Assembly: GCA_016780365.1 (NCBI GenBank)
Contig: JADHMB010000002.1
Coordinates: 38,513 to 102,512 of the forward strand
DNA: 64,000 bases
Source: Flavobacteriales bacterium
Lineage (GTDB): Bacteria; Bacteroidota; Bacteroidia; Flavobacteriales_D; Parvicellaceae
Reading direction: 5' to 3'
In this document: one piece after another, positions 1 through 10,622 of the stretch
Layout: the number at the start of each line of letters is the position of its first letter
How positions within the stretch are numbered: position 1 is the stretch's first letter
The notes under the pieces: model-generated
What the model saw: the letters and a program-made list of their open reading frames with translations, nothing else
The model's database searches: none
What the model was told of the DNA's origin: nothing
Program-made: the position numbers and the translations under genes

Positions 1-386
1 TCTTTTAAAAGAGATGATGCAATATTGTTGTCTTCCTTTAAAATAGACAAAAGCAAGTGCTCTGTTCCAATCATATTGCTTTTAAATAGTTTTGCTTCTA
101 AATAAGTTATTTTTAAAACTTTTTCAGCTTGTTTTAAAAGTGGAATATTTCCTGAGCTTTTGAGTTCAGATATTTGTCCAGAATCTAGTTTTGACTCTAG
201 TTTCTTTCTTAGTTCTTTAGAATTTATTCCAGAGGATTCAATCATTTTCATTGCAACTCCTTCTCCTTCTCTAATGATCCCTAGTAAAAGATGTTCAACT
301 CCTATATAGTCGTGGCCCAATCTTAAGGCTTCTTCACGACTGTAACTTATTACTTCTTTAACTCTTGGTGAAAATTTTGCATCCAT
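1..386 (-). CDS. clpC: ATP-dependent Clp protease ATP-binding subunit ClpC, N-terminal part (runs off the left edge)
   Basis: Minus-strand translation begins MDAKFSPRVKEVISYSREEALRLGHDYIGVEHLLLGIIREGEG, a Clp_N repeat domain; open to position 1. Confidence 0.88.
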   Translation of the reverse strand, partial: MDAKFSPRVKEVISYSREEALRLGHDYIGVEHLLLGIIREGEGVAMKMIESSGINSKELRKKLESKLDSGQISELKSSGNIPLLKQAEKVLKITYLEAKLFKSNMIGTEHLLLSILKEDNNIASSLLK

Positions 387-392
387 ATTTAT

Positions 393-400
393 CAAAATTA
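393..400 (-). promoter_or_regulatory. Candidate Bacteroidota -7 box (TAATTTTG) for clpC
   Basis: Plus strand CAAAATTA, reverse complement matches TAnnTTTG, 6 nt before the clpC ATG. Confidence 0.45.
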
Positions 401-541
401 ATATTGTTTTTCATATTTAAAACATTCGTTTCAAATTTAATCAACAACAATTTTGTTAATTGTTCATAATATTTGCTTTTCGCACATGTTTTTGTGGATA
501 AATGTTTGACAAAACACTTGTAATTATACTTAAAGAAATGA

Positions 542-549
542 TACTTTCG
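542..549 (+). promoter_or_regulatory. Candidate -7 box for gyrA (TACTTTCG, one mismatch to TAnnTTTG)
   Basis: TTG at 518-520 lies about 21 bp upstream as a possible -33 element. Confidence 0.4.
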
Positions 550-580
550 TTTATCTTAAAAAACATAAAAAATAAAGACT

Positions 581-3178
581 ATGAGTGACCAGAGTGGTGA
601 AAGGATAATTCCTGTTAGTATTGAGGATGAGATGAAGACAGCTTACATTGATTATTCAATGTCGGTAATTGTTTCTAGAGCACTTCCTGATGTAAGAGAT
701 GGTTTAAAGCCAGTTCACAGAAGAGTTCTTTACGGAATGCTTGAATTAGGGGTAAGGTCTAATAGTTCTTTTAGGAAATCAGCTAGAATTGTTGGAGATG
801 TCTTGGGTAAATACCACCCTCACGGTGATTCTTCTGTTTACGACACTATGGTTAGAATGGCTCAGCATTGGTCTTTAAGATATCCACTGGTGGATGGTCA
901 AGGAAATTTTGGTTCAGTAGATGGAGATAGTCCTGCTGCTATGCGATATACTGAAGCAAGACTTAAAAGAACTGCCGAAGAATTGCTTTCAGATTTAGAA
1001 AAGGATACGGTTGATTTTTCACCCAATTTTGATGATTCTTTAAGTGAACCATCTGTTTTGCCAACCAGAATACCTAACTTATTAGTTAATGGATCTTCTG
1101 GAATTGCTGTAGGTATGGCTACCAATATGGCTCCTCACAATATAACAGAAGTAATAGATGGTACAATAGCATATATAAATAACAAAGAAATTGACATAGA
1201 TGGATTAATGGAATTTATTAAAGCTCCTGATTTTCCTACTGGCGGGACTATTTATGGTTATGAGGGTGTAAAAAATGCTTTTCATGAAGGAAAGGGTAGG
1301 ATTGTAATGAGAGCAAAAGCCACTATTGAAGAAATTAGAGAAAATAGAGAAGCAATAATAGTAACTGAAATTCCATATCAAGTAAATAAAGCTGATATGA
1401 TACAAAAAACAGCTGCTTTAGTAAACGAAGGCAAGCTTGTTGGTATCTCTGAAATAAGGGACGAATCAGACAGAAATGGAATGAGAATTGTATATGAAAT
1501 TAAAAGAGATGCAATTCCTAATGTTGTTTTAAATAAATTATTCAAGTACACATCTCTACAGACCTCATTTTCAGTTAATAACATTGCTTTGGTAAAAGGC
1601 AGGCCAGTTGTTTTAAACTTAAAAGATTTAATTGTTCATTTTGTAGACCACAGACACGAGGTTGTTATTAGAAGATCGAAGTTTGAGCTCAAAAAAGCAG
1701 AAGAAAGAGCACATATATTAGAAGGTTTAATTATTGCTTCAGATAATATAGACGAGGTTATAGCCTTAATTAGAGGCTCAAAAAGCCCTGACGAAGCTAG
1801 AGAAAAATTGATGAGCAAATTTAAATTATCTGATCTTCAATCTAGAGCGATTGTTGAAATGAGATTAAGACAATTAACAGGCTTAGAACAAGATAAATTA
1901 AGAGCAGAATACAACGATTTATTGAAGGTTATTGAAGATTTAAAAGACATTCTTAACAGAGAAGATAGAAGAATGGATATTATTAAAACTGAATTGGAAG
2001 AAGTTAAGAAAAAATTTGGCGACGAAAGAAGATCAATCATTGAATATTCTGCCAATGAAATGAAGATTGAGGATTTAATTCCAAATGAAGAAGTTGCAAT
2101 AACAATTTCACATGCAGGTTATATTAAAAGAACTAATCTTAACGAATATAAAGTCCAAAATAGAGGTGGAGTAGGCTCTAAAGGTTCTGCTACAAGAGAT
2201 AAAGATTTTTTACAAGAATTATTTGTAGCAACTAACCATAACTGGCTTTTAATTTTTACTGAAAAAGGGAAATGTTTTTGGATGCGTATTTTTGAAGTTC
2301 CAGAGGGAAATAAGGCTGCAAAAGGTCGAGCTATTCAAAACCTTATCAACATAGAACAAGACGATAAAGTAAAAGGCTATGTGGTAGTTAAAGATTTAAA
2401 AGATGAAGAGTATACATCCAATAATTATATTATAATGTGTACCAAAAAAGGAATCATCAAAAAAACAAGTTTAGAGGCTTATTCTAGACCTAGAACCAAC
2501 GGTATTAATGCCATAGGAATTAGAGAAGGTGATGAATTACTAGAAGCTAAATTAACGAATGGAGAAAGTGAAATTTTGATGGCAATTAAATCTGGTAGAG
2601 CTATTAGATTTAATGAATCTAAAGTTCGATCAATGGGAAGAACTGCATCTGGAGTTAGAGGAATTACGCTTTCTGAGGGAGATGAAGTTATTGGAATGGT
2701 ATGTGCTCAAGATTTTTCTAGAACTATTATGGTTGTCTCTGAAAATGGATATGGAAAAAGAACATTACTTAACGATCCAGAAACCAACGAACCAATATAC
2801 AGAATAACCAACAGGGGAGGAAAAGGAGTTAAAACGCTTAATGTTACAGAAAAAACAGGAAATTTAATTGCTATTAAGTCTGTTACTGATGACGATGATT
2901 TAATGATTATAAATAAATCTGGATTAACAATAAGAATGCACGTAGCGGATATAAGATCTCAAGGAAGAGCTACTCAAGGGGTTAAATTAATAAACCTTAA
3001 AGGAAAAGACCAAATTGCAGCCGTTGCAAAAGTAGAAAAAGACGACGAAGAGGATTTGATAGATGAAAATATGGAAGGAACTGAAAATTCAACTACTGAT
3101 ATTGTAGATAATCCAACAGATTCCAGCGATCTTTCAACGGAAGCAGCTAATGATGATTCAACCAACGATAACGAATAA
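581..3178 (+). CDS. gyrA: DNA gyrase subunit A
   Basis: 865 aa; [41 protein letters not shown], GyrA beta-pinwheel repeats, acidic C-terminal tail. Confidence 0.97.
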   Translation: MSDQSGERIIPVSIEDEMKTAYIDYSMSVIVSRALPDVRDGLKPVHRRVLYGMLELGVRSNSSFRKSARIVGDVLGKYHPHGDSSVYDTMVRMAQHWSLRYPLVDGQGNFGSVDGDSPAAMRYTEARLKRTAEELLSDLEKDTVDFSPNFDDSLSEPSVLPTRIPNLLVNGSSGIAVGMATNMAPHNITEVIDGTIAYINNKEIDIDGLMEFIKAPDFPTGGTIYGYEGVKNAFHEGKGRIVMRAKATIEEIRENREAIIVTEIPYQVNKADMIQKTAALVNEGKLVGISEIRDESDRNGMRIVYEIKRDAIPNVVLNKLFKYTSLQTSFSVNNIALVKGRPVVLNLKDLIVHFVDHRHEVVIRRSKFELKKAEERAHILEGLIIASDNIDEVIALIRGSKSPDEAREKLMSKFKLSDLQSRAIVEMRLRQLTGLEQDKLRAEYNDLLKVIEDLKDILNREDRRMDIIKTELEEVKKKFGDERRSIIEYSANEMKIEDLIPNEEVAITISHAGYIKRTNLNEYKVQNRGGVGSKGSATRDKDFLQELFVATNHNWLLIFTEKGKCFWMRIFEVPEGNKAAKGRAIQNLINIEQDDKVKGYVVVKDLKDEEYTSNNYIIMCTKKGIIKKTSLEAYSRPRTNGINAIGIREGDELLEAKLTNGESEILMAIKSGRAIRFNESKVRSMGRTASGVRGITLSEGDEVIGMVCAQDFSRTIMVVSENGYGKRTLLNDPETNEPIYRITNRGGKGVKTLNVTEKTGNLIAIKSVTDDDDLMIINKSGLTIRMHVADIRSQGRATQGVKLINLKGKDQIAAVAKVEKDDEEDLIDENMEGTENSTTDIVDNPTDSSDLSTEAANDDSTNDNE

Positions 3179-3188
3179 TACATAAACA

Positions 3189-4481
3189 ATGAAAAAATAC
3201 TTTATTTTAGGACAACTAATTATTTTAACCTTAATTGGAAGTGCTCAAAAGCTTCAGTTAACAGAAGCAGCTACAGAATTTAGAAATAATTACAATAGCT
3301 CATGGATTTCAATTCCAGATTCTACCTTAAGGTCTACTCAATTAGCAAAAAACACACCAATATTACTAAAAGCAAAAAAAGCAATTGATGAGTCTTACAC
3401 TAAACAATTACAAACTCCATTTGTAAAGTCCAAAGACGAAAGTAAAATGCATTTTTACAGAGGCGTAATTTATTTAGATTACTGGATAATGTCTTCATAC
3501 AATGCCTCAATTTTTAATGAAGTTTCTGCTTTGGGTGAAGAAAAAATGAAGGAAGCTACCTTTGGTTCTTTTTCTAAATGTTTAGAGTTAGACATAAAAA
3601 AACAGTGGACATCAGATATTAAAAACAAGATGATGACTTACAGAAATCAATCTATTAATGTTGGTGTTGACAATTTTATTAAGAAGAATTATGAAAATGC
3701 CTTTAGCTCCTTTAAAATGGCTATTGAAATGTATAATATTTTATCTCTAACAGATACTCTTGCTATGATTAATGCAGCTTTATCCTCAGAGAAATTGAAA
3801 AAAACAGATGAAGCTTTTAAATATTATAAAATGTGTGCAGATAATAATTATGGTAAAGGCGCAGAAATGTACCAATCCATGATTAGAGTACTCAATGCAA
3901 ATGATACGAAAGATGAAGATAAAATTTTAAATATAATTGCTGAAGGAAAAGAAAGATATCCCAAAGATTACGTTCTAAATATTGAAGAATTTAATTATTG
4001 GTATACTAAAGGCAATAATGAAAAAGCTCAATTAGCTCTTGAAAATGCCATTGAATCTAACCCAACTAATAAAATACTACATTTCAATATTGGTGTTACT
4101 TATGATAATATTTCTAACAAATACCACGATGAAAATAAACATGAGGTCGCTTTTCAATATATGAATAAAGCTATTAGTGGTTATGAAAATGCTATTAAAT
4201 TAGACAGTACTTATGTAGATGCCTATTATAATCTTGGTGCTCTATATTATAACCAATCAATTACTTATAAATCTGTAGCTGGAGATTATTCAGGCGATAA
4301 ATATGAGTCTGAAATGAAAAAAGCTGATGATATGCTTAAAAAAGCAATTCCATTGTTAGAGAGGGTTTTATCTTTTTCGCCAAATGATAAATCAACACTT
4401 AAAGTACTTAAAAGCTTGTATTTTAACTTAGACGACATGGAAAACTATTCCAGGATTAAGAAACAACTTGAGTCCCTTTAA
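3189..4481 (+). CDS. Secreted TPR-repeat protein
   Basis: N-terminal signal-peptide-like segment, repeated TPR-like helices (AFKYYKMCADNNYGKGAEMY, ..YVDAYYNLGALYYNQS). Confidence 0.7.
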   Translation: MKKYFILGQLIILTLIGSAQKLQLTEAATEFRNNYNSSWISIPDSTLRSTQLAKNTPILLKAKKAIDESYTKQLQTPFVKSKDESKMHFYRGVIYLDYWIMSSYNASIFNEVSALGEEKMKEATFGSFSKCLELDIKKQWTSDIKNKMMTYRNQSINVGVDNFIKKNYENAFSSFKMAIEMYNILSLTDTLAMINAALSSEKLKKTDEAFKYYKMCADNNYGKGAEMYQSMIRVLNANDTKDEDKILNIIAEGKERYPKDYVLNIEEFNYWYTKGNNEKAQLALENAIESNPTNKILHFNIGVTYDNISNKYHDENKHEVAFQYMNKAISGYENAIKLDSTYVDAYYNLGALYYNQSITYKSVAGDYSGDKYESEMKKADDMLKKAIPLLERVLSFSPNDKSTLKVLKSLYFNLDDMENYSRIKKQLESL

Positions 4482-4508
4482 TTTAATCCAAAATTTGAAT
4501 ACTCTTCT

Positions 4509-5321
4509 ATGAACCAATATGGTAATATTAGAAAGTTGCTTTCTGAACATAAAGACGAGGTTGAGTATACTTTACCCCTTTATGATTCTACTACTCCTTC
4601 ATTAAATGTAGATTTAAACAATTTAATAGGGAGCACTATTAAAATCTCTTTTTCTGGAATTATAAATTGTGTTGTTACTGGAAAAAAAATTAGAAAAGCA
4701 TATGGCGAAGGTATGTCTTACGATGCTTTTAAATCTTCACCTTTAGCAGTAGAAAGTATTATTCGACCTGAACTAAGTAAAATTCATCTAGGAGTCGCTC
4801 TAAGAGATTATGATTGGGAAATGGAACACCATATGAAACCCCATATTGTTTATTTGTCTAAAACAGCTGGAAATAAGGTAGGGGTAACCAAAGAAAGTCA
4901 AATTCCAACCCGATGGATTGACCAAGGTGCTATCCAAGCACTTATTATAGCAAGAGTACCTTATAGACAAGCAGCAGGTGCTATAGAAATTTCCTTAAAA
5001 AAACATGTTAGTGATAAAACCAACTGGAGAAAAATGCTTCAAAATGAAATTAATCAAGATTCTTTAATTTCTCTTAGAAATGAATTATTTCCATATGTAG
5101 ATGAAGAATTTAAACAGTATCTAGTAAAAGATGAAAGCTTATATAATATTAATTTCCCAGTAATAAAATATCCTAAAAAAGTAAAATCTTTAACTTTAGA
5201 CAAAGTTTCAGAAATCGAAGAAAAATTAGTGGGAATTAAAGGGCAATATTTATTATTTGAAAATGACTTAGTTTTTAATGTAAGAAGACATTCCGGTTAT
5301 CTAATAGAACTTTCATATTGA
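4509..5321 (+). CDS. DUF2797-like protein
   Basis: 270 aa; IKISFSGIINCVVTGKKIRKAYGEGMSYDAF and YLSKTAGNKVGVTKESQIPTRWIDQGA resemble DUF2797. Confidence 0.6.
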   Translation: MNQYGNIRKLLSEHKDEVEYTLPLYDSTTPSLNVDLNNLIGSTIKISFSGIINCVVTGKKIRKAYGEGMSYDAFKSSPLAVESIIRPELSKIHLGVALRDYDWEMEHHMKPHIVYLSKTAGNKVGVTKESQIPTRWIDQGAIQALIIARVPYRQAAGAIEISLKKHVSDKTNWRKMLQNEINQDSLISLRNELFPYVDEEFKQYLVKDESLYNINFPVIKYPKKVKSLTLDKVSEIEEKLVGIKGQYLLFENDLVFNVRRHSGYLIELSY

Positions 5322-5384
5322 AATAATTAACTAGTAACATCTTATTTATTATTAGTTTTTATATATTTAAAAAAAAGATCAATT

Positions 5385-5921
5385 ATGTCATATTTAGTAA
5401 AAGTTCAAAATTTTTTCTTAAAAAACGATCCAGAGCGCTATTATTTAGCCAAAAGAATAACAAGAACTTTCAGAGGAGATGAAGATGCTGTTATGGCTAG
5501 ATTGGAAGAGATTTATGCTAAAGGAGGACCTAAAAAACTAAAAGTTAAAGATCTTGCTCCCCCTGTTAAAAAGCCTGTTAGCTCCTCTGTAAATATTGAA
5601 GAAACAGAAACTGTTTTAGAACCTAGTTCTGAAGCTTCAACACCTAAAAAGAGTAAAAAGAAACTATTTATAATAGTTGGTCTAATATTGGCATTAGGTG
5701 GTGGTGGTTTTGGGTTTTATTTGACAATGGGCAGTGAAGAAAGTCACGATGAAGAATCACACTCATCTGAAGTTCATTCCTCAGATTCTACTCATAATGA
5801 AAATTCACATCAACCAGCAAAAACTATTGAAGAAATAGAAGATGAAATAGAACAAGCTGAAAAAGATTCTGTTGCAAAAGACATAATTGATGCTGCAGAA
5901 GCTATTCAACTTATTCGCTAG
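5385..5921 (+). CDS. Single-pass membrane protein with His/Ser/Glu-rich linker, function unknown
   Basis: KKLFIIVGLILALGGGGFGFYLTMG transmembrane segment followed by EESHDEESHSSEVHSSDSTHNENSHQ. Confidence 0.6.
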   Translation: MSYLVKVQNFFLKNDPERYYLAKRITRTFRGDEDAVMARLEEIYAKGGPKKLKVKDLAPPVKKPVSSSVNIEETETVLEPSSEASTPKKSKKKLFIIVGLILALGGGGFGFYLTMGSEESHDEESHSSEVHSSDSTHNENSHQPAKTIEEIEDEIEQAEKDSVAKDIIDAAEAIQLIR

Positions 5922-6362
5922 TTATGGATTTAATTTGTGTGGGTCTTGATTTCTTAACTCGATTTCATCCTTTACATATTCTATTTTTAAAGAAATAGCA
6001 TATAATAGCTTGTCTTTTTTTTGCAACCATATTTGAGAATCTTTCCAAGAGTCTGCACTTCTAGCAAAGTGGAATAATAAATCAAATCCATTTTTTTTAA
6101 GAAATACCAAGGCTGAATCTTTTCCTTCAATTCCTTCGATGGTAGCAAGTAGGTGACCATAGTTATTATCTAGCAACCATTTTCTAGATTTTTTATCATT
6201 TAAAATAGCAAAACAAAATATACCCAACTCCTTATATGGACTTCGAATTAAAAAATCTCTAAATTCAACATTACCTCCTATAGCTTCTCTCCATGCAACC
6301 AGTACTTTGCTAGGATATTCCAATTGTTTCAGAACTATTTTTTTTGGTTTTCTATCCCTCAT
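5922..6362 (-). CDS. Hypothetical protein, coupled to methylmalonyl-CoA mutase
   Basis: 146 aa intact ORF; start overlaps mutB stop by 4 nt (ATGA). Confidence 0.6.
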   Translation of the reverse strand: MRDRKPKKIVLKQLEYPSKVLVAWREAIGGNVEFRDFLIRSPYKELGIFCFAILNDKKSRKWLLDNNYGHLLATIEGIEGKDSALVFLKKNGFDLLFHFARSADSWKDSQIWLQKKDKLLYAISLKIEYVKDEIELRNQDPHKLNP

Positions 6363-8422
6363 TTTTTCAAGAAACCTTTTAACATAATTTTAATAATATC
6401 TTGAGCAGCTTCAGAAATAACTGTTCCTGGACCAAATACTGCAGCAACTCCCATATCAAAAAGTAATTGGTAATCTTTTTTTGGAACAACACCACCAACT
6501 ATAAGCATAATATCTTCTCTGTTAATTTTTTTCAGTTCTTTTATTAATTCCGGAATTAAGGAAAGATGCCCAGCTGCTAGAGAAGAAACTCCAATTATAT
6601 GAACATCATTTTCAATAGCACTTTTAGCAACTTCTTTAGGTGTTTGAAAAAGAGATCCAATATCTACATCAAAACCAATATCTGCAAAAGATGTAGCAAC
6701 AATTTTTGCACCTCTATCGTGACCATCTTGTCCCATTTTAGCAACCATTATTCTAGGTCGTCTTCCAACAACAGATTCGAACTCTTTAGCGAGTTCTAAA
6801 GCTTTTTTATATTTTTCATCTTCCATAATTTCTTTAGAATATACACCAGAAATACTTCTTACTGTAGCTTTGTATCTTCCAAATTCTTTTTCTAAGGCAG
6901 AAGATATTTCCCCTAAAGTTGCTCTTTCTTTGGCAGCTCTTATTGTAATTTCTAGTAAATTTCCAGTGTTGTTTTTTGCAGCTAATGTTAGTTCCTCTAA
7001 AATCCTATTTACTTTTTCTTGATTTCGTTCCGATTTAATTTTAGAAATGCTATTAATTTGATTTTCCTTTACTTTTTTGTTGTCAATTTCTAAAATATCC
7101 ACTTGCTGATCATCCAGAGATTTATAGGCATTCAACCCAACTATTATCTCTTTACCAGTATCAATATTTGCCTGTCTTTTTGCAGCTGCTTCTTCAATTC
7201 TCATTTTAGGTAGTCCCATTTCAATAGCTTTGGTCATTCCACCTTGATTTTCCACCTCCTGAATTAAGTCCCATGCTTTATTTGCTATATCATTGGTTAG
7301 TTTTTCTATATGGTGAGAACCTCCAAATGGATCAATAGTATTACATATTTTATTTTCATTTTGAATAAAAATTTGAGTGTTTCTTGCAATTCTAGCCGCA
7401 TTTTCACTAGGAAGTGCTATGGCTTCATCTAAAGAGTTAGTATGTAAGGATTGTGTTCCACCTAATACAGCAGCCATTGCCTCAATATAGGTTCTAGCAA
7501 TATTATTGTAAGGATCATTTTCAGATAAACTCCATCCTGAAGTTTGACAATGGGTTCTTAGAGCCATTGATTTCGGATTTTTCGGATTAAATTTCTTAAT
7601 AATCTTTGCCCACAACATTCTAGCTGCTCTCATCTTAGCAATTTCTGTAAATTGATTCATTCCAATTCCCCAGAAAAAGGAAAGTCTAGGGGCAAATTCA
7701 TCAATATCTAAACCAACTTCAATTCCTTTTTTTACATATTCTAATCCGTTTGCTAAAGTATAGGCCAATTCTATTTCTGCATTTGCACCTGCTTCATGCA
7801 TATGGTAACCAGAAATACTTATAGGATTAAATTTTGGCATATTTTTCGAAGTAAATTTGAATATATCACCTACAATTCTCATACTTTCTTTAGGTGGGTA
7901 GATATAAGTATTTCTAACCATGAACTCTTTTAGAATATCATTTTGAATGGTGCCAGTTAGTTTTTCTAATTCAATATTTTGTTCTATTGCAGCTACTATA
8001 TAAAAAGCCATTATTGGAAGTACAGCTCCGTTCATAGTCATGGAAACAGACATTTTATCTAAAGGTATTTTATCAAATAATATTTTCATGTCCTCTACAG
8101 AATCAATTGCCACACCAGCTTTTCCGACATCTGCAGAAACTCTCTCATGATTAGAATCATATCCTCTATGGGTAGCTAAATCAAATGCTACTGAAAGTCC
8201 TTTCTGACCAGCTTTTAAATTTTTTCTATAAAATAGATTTGATTTTTCTGCAGTTGAAAATCCTGCATACTGTCTTATGGTCCAAGGTCTTGTTAAATAC
8301 ATGGAAGAATAGGGCCCTTTTAGAAATGGAGCAACTCCAGCTATGAAATTTTCATGTCCAAATGATGTTTCACTTAAATCAGAAATGTCTAGCTCGATAT
8401 TTTTATAAGATACTCTCCCCAT
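6359..8422 (-). CDS. mutB: Methylmalonyl-CoA mutase, large (B12-binding) subunit
   Basis: 687 aa; [51 protein letters not shown] and C-terminal cobalamin motif [13 protein letters not shown]. Confidence 0.96.
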   Translation of the reverse strand: MGRVSYKNIELDISDLSETSFGHENFIAGVAPFLKGPYSSMYLTRPWTIRQYAGFSTAEKSNLFYRKNLKAGQKGLSVAFDLATHRGYDSNHERVSADVGKAGVAIDSVEDMKILFDKIPLDKMSVSMTMNGAVLPIMAFYIVAAIEQNIELEKLTGTIQNDILKEFMVRNTYIYPPKESMRIVGDIFKFTSKNMPKFNPISISGYHMHEAGANAEIELAYTLANGLEYVKKGIEVGLDIDEFAPRLSFFWGIGMNQFTEIAKMRAARMLWAKIIKKFNPKNPKSMALRTHCQTSGWSLSENDPYNNIARTYIEAMAAVLGGTQSLHTNSLDEAIALPSENAARIARNTQIFIQNENKICNTIDPFGGSHHIEKLTNDIANKAWDLIQEVENQGGMTKAIEMGLPKMRIEEAAAKRQANIDTGKEIIVGLNAYKSLDDQQVDILEIDNKKVKENQINSISKIKSERNQEKVNRILEELTLAAKNNTGNLLEITIRAAKERATLGEISSALEKEFGRYKATVRSISGVYSKEIMEDEKYKKALELAKEFESVVGRRPRIMVAKMGQDGHDRGAKIVATSFADIGFDVDIGSLFQTPKEVAKSAIENDVHIIGVSSLAAGHLSLIPELIKELKKINREDIMLIVGGVVPKKDYQLLFDMGVAAVFGPGTVISEAAQDIIKIMLKGFLKK

Positions 8423-8423
8423 T

Positions 8424-9560
8424 TCAATTTTTAATAAATTCTTTCAAATTACTATTTTTTAAATTTTTCAGTAATCCACCATTTACTTCAATTTGTTTTA
8501 ATATTCTCCATGCTTTGTCGGCCATTTTGAAGGAGATTTGTTCGATTACATGAGCACCTTTAGTAACGTCCTTAAGAATATTAATTTGACTTTCTTCATT
8601 TAATATTAAAGGAATATTTGCAGCTATTTTCTTCCAATAATTTTCTTTAGAGATTAGCAATGAATCTGAAAGAACAAAAGAATTAGATCCTCCAATAAAA
8701 CTACTCATGGCAGTAGAAGTAATGGATAATATTCTAAAGTCCTCACTTTTGTCTTTTAATATTTCAGGATTCAATGAAGTTTCAACAATCAAATTGGCTT
8801 TTATACTATGAATTTTTAGAACTTGGTTTATTATGGATTTTACAGCTTTTAGTTTTGAAATATTTTCTAAAAAACTATTGTCTAAGAAGGATTTAAGAAT
8901 AATTTTTTTTGGAATTTCTATATTATTTTTTTTATGAATTTCTATAATTTCATTTAAATATGCACCTGTTAATGCAATTTCTGATGAATGGTTGTTAAAA
9001 GAAAGATGTTTGCTGGATATTTCTAGATAAATACATTTGAAATTTGTATTTAAATTACTTTGAAAATGATGTTGGTAATCTGTGAAATCTATAGAATTAT
9101 CACCTTCATTTAAACTATTTATTATTTTCGTTAGCAAACACATTCTAATAGATCCTTTGAAATTTGGATTAGAATTTATCCAATCTGCCCAAGAAGATAT
9201 AGCTTGTTTTGAAGCATTGTGATTTAACATAATATGACTATAAATTATGTCATTCATCACATTTTTAAAAATAGAGTCAGCATAATTAATACCATCAATA
9301 TGAATGCTATTTATTCCATCTTTTAATCGGTTTAATATTTGAGAATTTATGTTTTTTTCTTTCTCGAAATTCCAACTTATCTCTGAAAGTTTATCTTTTT
9401 TATCATTTTTAAGTACGGATATGGCTTTTCTGAAAGTATTGATATTGCCATACTCAGTTTTCCAATGAAAATCTTGAGGAGTTTTATTGGATGAATCGTC
9501 TAAAACTTTCTTAATCCACTGATCTTCACTCGAAGCATTAAATTCTGACCAAAGACTCAT
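8424..9560 (-). CDS. mutA: Methylmalonyl-CoA mutase, small subunit
   Basis: 378 aa directly upstream of mutB; divergent mutase fold ([39 protein letters not shown]) without the cobalamin motif. Confidence 0.85.
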   Translation of the reverse strand: MSLWSEFNASSEDQWIKKVLDDSSNKTPQDFHWKTEYGNINTFRKAISVLKNDKKDKLSEISWNFEKEKNINSQILNRLKDGINSIHIDGINYADSIFKNVMNDIIYSHIMLNHNASKQAISSWADWINSNPNFKGSIRMCLLTKIINSLNEGDNSIDFTDYQHHFQSNLNTNFKCIYLEISSKHLSFNNHSSEIALTGAYLNEIIEIHKKNNIEIPKKIILKSFLDNSFLENISKLKAVKSIINQVLKIHSIKANLIVETSLNPEILKDKSEDFRILSITSTAMSSFIGGSNSFVLSDSLLISKENYWKKIAANIPLILNEESQINILKDVTKGAHVIEQISFKMADKAWRILKQIEVNGGLLKNLKNSNLKEFIKN

Positions 9561-9618
9561 TTTTTTAATTTATTGTTTTAAATATACGGATAGATATTCA
9601 TTAAGACTTATGAAATAT

Positions 9619-10560
9619 TTAATTTGGTTTTAGTTTGGAGATAATACTATTAATTTCATTAAAGGATTTCGAACTATCCAAGTTTTCTATCCATTGGTAG
9701 CTTACATCTTTTTTAAACCAAGTCATTTGCCTTTTGGCGTATTTTTTGGTGTTCCTCTTAATTAGATTTATTGCTTCTTCTTTGGTTGAATCACCATTAA
9801 AAAAATTAAATATTTCTTTGTATCCAACTGTGTTTAATGCATTTAATTTTTTCTTATCTCTTAAGTTTTCCACTTCCTGAAATAATCCATTATTAACCAT
9901 ATGATCAACTCTTTTTTCAATGTTTTTTTCTAATTGATTTTTATCAATGTGTAATAAAAATTTTAACATCTTAAAAGAACGTATCTTTTTGGTGGAGGTT
10001 AATAAACTAGAGTAGGGTTTAGAAGTGATTATACAAACCTCTAGCGCTCTTATCAAACGTTGAGAATTACTCAAATCCATAATGCTGTAATGCTTTGGAT
10101 CTAATATTTTTAAATTTTCTTGTAAATACTCAATTCCATTTTCTTTTAGTTCTAAATTCAAACGATTTCTAACAGCTAAATCTTTAGGTAAATTATCTAA
10201 ACCTTTACAAACAGCATCAATATACATACCCGAACCACCTACTAAAAATGCAATTTTTTGTTTTGTGAAGTAATCTTCTAAATGGCTAATAATTTCTTTT
10301 TCGTAATCTCCAGCAGAATATGCTTCTTCAATGCTCTTGTTATTTATAAAATAGTGAGGAACTTCATTTAATTCATCTAAAGAAGGCTTTGCTGTTCCAA
10401 TCGACATTTCTCTATAAAACTGACGACTATCACATGAGAAAATAGAACTATTTTTATTTTTTGCCAATTCAATTGACAACTTGGTTTTACCCACAGCTGT
10501 AGGTCCTGCTAGAACAATTAATAAAGGTTTTTCTTTTTCTGAATTCAAAGTAATTAACAA
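9619..10560 (-). CDS. miaA: tRNA dimethylallyltransferase (listed start TTG 10560; TTG at 10548 may be the real start)
   Basis: LIVLAGPTAVGKTKLSIELA, FSCDSRQFYREMSIGTAKPS, HYFINN. Confidence 0.95.
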   Translation of the reverse strand: MLITLNSEKEKPLLIVLAGPTAVGKTKLSIELAKNKNSSIFSCDSRQFYREMSIGTAKPSLDELNEVPHYFINNKSIEEAYSAGDYEKEIISHLEDYFTKQKIAFLVGGSGMYIDAVCKGLDNLPKDLAVRNRLNLELKENGIEYLQENLKILDPKHYSIMDLSNSQRLIRALEVCIITSKPYSSLLTSTKKIRSFKMLKFLLHIDKNQLEKNIEKRVDHMVNNGLFQEVENLRDKKKLNALNTVGYKEIFNFFNGDSTKEEAINLIKRNTKKYAKRQMTWFKKDVSYQWIENLDSSKSFNEINSIISKLKPN

Positions 10561-10565
10561 AAATA
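10558..10565 (-). promoter_or_regulatory. Candidate -7 box (TATTTTTG) for miaA
   Basis: Plus strand CAAAAATA; overlaps the first listed TTG of the miaA ORF, arguing for a downstream start. Confidence 0.4.
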
Positions 10566-10611
10566 GTTCAACAAATTTTCAAAGTATTCAGTAAGATTTC
10601 AAAGGGATGAT

Positions 10612-10619
10612 TAAATTTG
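10612..10619 (+). promoter_or_regulatory. Candidate -7 box (TAAATTTG) for guaA
   Basis: Exact TAnnTTTG match, 3 nt before ATG at 10623. Confidence 0.45.
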
Positions 10620-10622
10620 TGT

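Noticed and set aside
446-464. Inverted repeat AACAATT-TTGTT-AATTGTT between clpC and gyrA
   Set aside because: Only 7-bp AT-rich arms in an AT-rich intergenic region; compatible with chance without comparative support.
898-2055. Antisense ORFs inside gyrA (898-1125, 1205-1405, 1378-1584, 1636-1818, 1837-2055) and the +frame ORF 2613-2807
   Set aside because: Short, fully inside a strongly conserved gene, no recognisable domain; typical shadow ORFs.
581-3178. Possible quinolone-resistance change in GyrA
   Set aside because: The QRDR reads [11 protein letters not shown], with the usual Ser and Asp at the E. coli 83/87 equivalents; no resistance-type substitution there.
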